Below are positions 61,794 to 64,000 of a stretch of DNA of 64,000 bases, piece after piece (within the stretch, counting starts at the first letter, position 1; every line of letters begins with the position of its first letter). Below the pieces are notes generated by a model that searched no databases, had not been told where the DNA came from, and saw only the letters and a list, made by a program, of their open reading frames with translations. The position numbers and the translations under genes are program-made. The DNA is taken from contig NZ_CP031467.1 in assembly GCF_003368325.1 (NCBI RefSeq), positions 3,100,001-3,164,000 on the forward strand, read 5' to 3'. Source of the stretch: Paraburkholderia caffeinilytica (GTDB lineage: Bacteria > Pseudomonadota > Gammaproteobacteria > Burkholderiales > Burkholderiaceae).

Positions 61794-64000
61794 ATGTCGC
61801 CCATGTCAGATCCCCGCTTCGTTCATCTTCGCGTCCACTCCGAATTCTCGATTGCCGACGGCATCGTGCGTCTTGACGACGTCGTCAAGGCCGCCGCCAA
61901 AGACGGTCAGGGTGCGCTCGCCCTCACCGACCTCGGCAACGCGTTCGGCCTCGTCCGTTTTTACAAGGAGGCTCGCGGCAAAGGGGTCAAACCCATTGCC
62001 GGCTGCGACGTCTGGATCACCAATCCGGACGACCGCGAGAAGTCTTCCCGTTTGCTGCTGCTGGTCAAGAACCGGCGCGGCTATCTGAATCTGTGCGAGC
62101 TGCTCAGCAAGGCGTCGCTCACTAACCAGTATCGCGGCCGTGCGGAAGTCGAAGCCGGCTGGCTCGAATCCGGTCTGGGTGAAGGCCTGCTCGCGTTGTC
62201 GGGTGCGCAACAGGGCGACATTGGCCTCGCGCTTGCCGCCGGTAACGAAGAAGCGGCCAAACGCAATGCATTGCATTGGGCAAAGGTGTTTCCCGGCGGC
62301 TTCTATATCGAGCTGCAACGGTGCGGTCAGCCGGGCGGCGAGCAGTACGTGCAGCAGGCGGTTGCGCTCGCGGCGTCGCTGAAATTACCGGTGGTGGCCA
62401 CCCACCCCATGCAGTTCATGACGCCCGACGATTTCACCGCGCACGAGGCGCGCGTGTGTATTTCCGAAGGCGACATCCTGGCGAATCCGCGTCGCTCGAA
62501 GCGCTTTACGTCCGAGCAGTATTTCCGCACCCAGGAAGAAATGGCGGGGCTGTTCGCGGACCTTCCGGCGGCGCTCGCCAACAGTGTCGAAATCGCCAAG
62601 CGCTGTAATCTGACGCTCGAACTCGGCAAGCCGAAGCTGCCGCTCTTCCCGACGCCCGACGGCATGTCCCTCGACGACTACCTCGTGCAATTGTCGAAAG
62701 AGGGTCTCGAAAAGCGTCTCGAACAACTGTACCCGGATGCGGCCGAGCGCGAGGCGCAGCGCGAAACGTATTACCAGCGCCTCGAATTCGAGTGCGGCAC
62801 GATCATCAAGATGGGCTTTCCGGGCTACTTCCTGATCGTTGCGGACTTCATTAACTGGGCCAAGAACAATGGCGTGCCGGTCGGTCCCGGCCGGGGTTCG
62901 GGTGCAGGTTCGCTGGTCGCGTATGCACTCGGCGTGACCGACCTTGATCCGCTGCGCTACAACCTGCTGTTCGAACGGTTCCTGAATCCGGAACGGGTCT
63001 CGATGCCCGACTTCGACATCGACTTCTGCCAGCACGGCCGCGACCGTGTGATTCAGTACGTGAAGGAGAAGTACGGCGCGGACGCCGTGTCGCAGATCGC
63101 CACCTTCGGCACGATGGCGGCGAAGGCCGCGGTGCGCGATATCGGCCGCGTGCTCGATCTCGGCTATATGTTCACGGACGGCATCGCCAAGCTGATTCCG
63201 TTCAAGCCGGGCAAGCACGTCACCATCGCCGACGCGATGAAGGAAGAGCCGCTGCTGCAGGAGCGCTTCGATAACGAAGACGAAGTGCATCAGATGCTCG
63301 AACTCGCGCAGCGCGTGGAAGGCCTGACGCGTAACGTCGGTATGCACGCCGGTGGCGTGCTGATCGCGCCCGGCAAGCTGACCGACTTCTGCCCGCTCTA
63401 TACGCAGGGCGACGAAAGCGGTGTGGTGAGCCAGTACGACAAGGACGACGTCGAAGCCGTCGGCCTCGTGAAGTTCGACTTTTTGGGCCTCACCACGCTG
63501 ACGATTCTCGATTGGGCCGAGCGCTACATCCGCCGTCTCGATCCGTCGAAAAAAGATTGGTCGCTCGCGCAGGTGCCGCTCGACGACGTGGCGTCGTTTT
63601 CGATCCTGAAGAAAGCGAATACGGTCGCCGTGTTCCAGCTGGAAAGCCGCGGCATGCAAGGCATGCTGAAAGACGCACAGCCTGACCGCTTCGAGGACAT
63701 CATCGCGCTGGTGGCGTTGTACCGTCCGGGCCCAATGGATCTGATCCCGAGCTTCTGTGCGCGTAAGCACGGCCGCGAAGTGGTGGAGTATCCGGATCCG
63801 CGCGTCGAACCTGTTCTGAAAGAGACCTACGGCATCATGGTCTATCAGGAGCAGGTGATGCAGATGGCGCAGATCATCGGCGGCTACTCGCTGGGCGGCG
63901 CTGACTTGCTGCGTCGTGCGATGGGTAAGAAGAAGGCCGAGGAAATGGCCGAGCACCGCGAGCTGTTTCGCCAGGGCGCCTCGAAAAATGGGCTGACCGG
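61794..64000 (+). CDS. dnaE: DNA polymerase III alpha subunit, N-terminal part (3' end outside window)
   Basis: About 735 codons of the replicative polymerase are visible, out of roughly 1150-1180 expected. It opens MSPMSDPRFVHLRVHSEFS, the N-terminus of the PHP domain, with GGAG five bases before the ATG. The catalytic metal aspartates are in VSMPDFDIDFCQHG, near residue 406, and PVGPGRGSGAGSLVAYALGV precedes them. LTRNVGMHAGGVLIAPGKL is also typical of DnaE. It continues past base 64000. The open reading frame has no stop to the window end. Confidence 0.97.
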   Translation, partial: MSPMSDPRFVHLRVHSEFSIADGIVRLDDVVKAAAKDGQGALALTDLGNAFGLVRFYKEARGKGVKPIAGCDVWITNPDDREKSSRLLLLVKNRRGYLNLCELLSKASLTNQYRGRAEVEAGWLESGLGEGLLALSGAQQGDIGLALAAGNEEAAKRNALHWAKVFPGGFYIELQRCGQPGGEQYVQQAVALAASLKLPVVATHPMQFMTPDDFTAHEARVCISEGDILANPRRSKRFTSEQYFRTQEEMAGLFADLPAALANSVEIAKRCNLTLELGKPKLPLFPTPDGMSLDDYLVQLSKEGLEKRLEQLYPDAAEREAQRETYYQRLEFECGTIIKMGFPGYFLIVADFINWAKNNGVPVGPGRGSGAGSLVAYALGVTDLDPLRYNLLFERFLNPERVSMPDFDIDFCQHGRDRVIQYVKEKYGADAVSQIATFGTMAAKAAVRDIGRVLDLGYMFTDGIAKLIPFKPGKHVTIADAMKEEPLLQERFDNEDEVHQMLELAQRVEGLTRNVGMHAGGVLIAPGKLTDFCPLYTQGDESGVVSQYDKDDVEAVGLVKFDFLGLTTLTILDWAERYIRRLDPSKKDWSLAQVPLDDVASFSILKKANTVAVFQLESRGMQGMLKDAQPDRFEDIIALVALYRPGPMDLIPSFCARKHGREVVEYPDPRVEPVLKETYGIMVYQEQVMQMAQIIGGYSLGGADLLRRAMGKKKAEEMAEHRELFRQGASKNGLT

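Noticed and set aside
62385..63956. 523-residue minus-strand ORF opposite dnaE
   Set aside because: It mirrors dnaE and has no family features.

Overview
The window looks like a core-chromosome segment of a high-GC betaproteobacterium of the Burkholderia/Paraburkholderia type. The evidence is the gene content: parE-parC, htpG, a MctP-type transporter with a DUF3311 partner, an intracellular polyhydroxyalkanoate depolymerase, a second FtsK paralogue, an rsxB-nth pair, and DUF1841, DUF3096 and DUF6726 proteins. No phage, insertion sequence, integrase or CRISPR array was seen. The genus is inferred from protein similarity recalled from memory; no search was run.

Layout. 1-2.6 kb: the 3' end of a glutathione S-transferase gene, a small unknown gene, a two-gene unit encoding a phage-type lysozyme and an LprI-like lysozyme inhibitor, a tRNA-Arg(CCU) with its terminator, and rubredoxin. 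2.9-12.2 kb: a periplasmic DUF4399 protein, the ABC-F ATPase Uup, both topoisomerase IV subunits, a CopD-like membrane protein and a chromate transporter. 12.4-20 kb: a Cache-GGDEF-EAL protein, a PhzF remnant with an internal deletion, RidA, two PLP-fold proteins (an aminotransferase and a MocR regulator) and a glyoxalase-fold protein. 20-27.6 kb: HtpG, a small duplicated-repeat protein, a TPR/glycosyltransferase-like protein, an OmpA-like lipoprotein, and an overlapping trio of UbiC, a family-6 DNA glycosylase and a spermidine-synthase-like protein.

27.8-36.4 kb: the DUF3311-MctP uptake pair, a FUSC membrane protein, a VOC protein, transaldolase, a BenE-type transporter, and a CoxE-like VWA protein with a MoxR ATPase. 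36.8-46.9 kb: two monoheme cytochromes c, DUF1841, Nth and RsxB, a TetR regulator, PHA depolymerase, a GH15 glucan hydrolase, two small proteins and a secreted lactonase-fold protein. 46.9-64 kb: a 1308-residue FtsK with a long repetitive linker, a META-domain lipoprotein, PurT, two small exported proteins (one MliC-like), an acetolactate-synthase-like enzyme with an aldehyde dehydrogenase, the RhlE helicase, Glu-Q-RS, TrhO, and the 5' part of dnaE, which runs off the window.

A recurring oddity is the number of short tandem repeats, with units of 6, 7, 9, 12 and 18 bp. They lie between genes or in low-complexity coding linkers. Other observations to follow up are the lysozyme/inhibitor pair, a perfect inverted pair of DnaA-box-like 9-mers just before parE, and the two-repeat small protein at 22.1-22.4 kb. 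I did not find a clearly new multi-gene defence or biosynthetic system.
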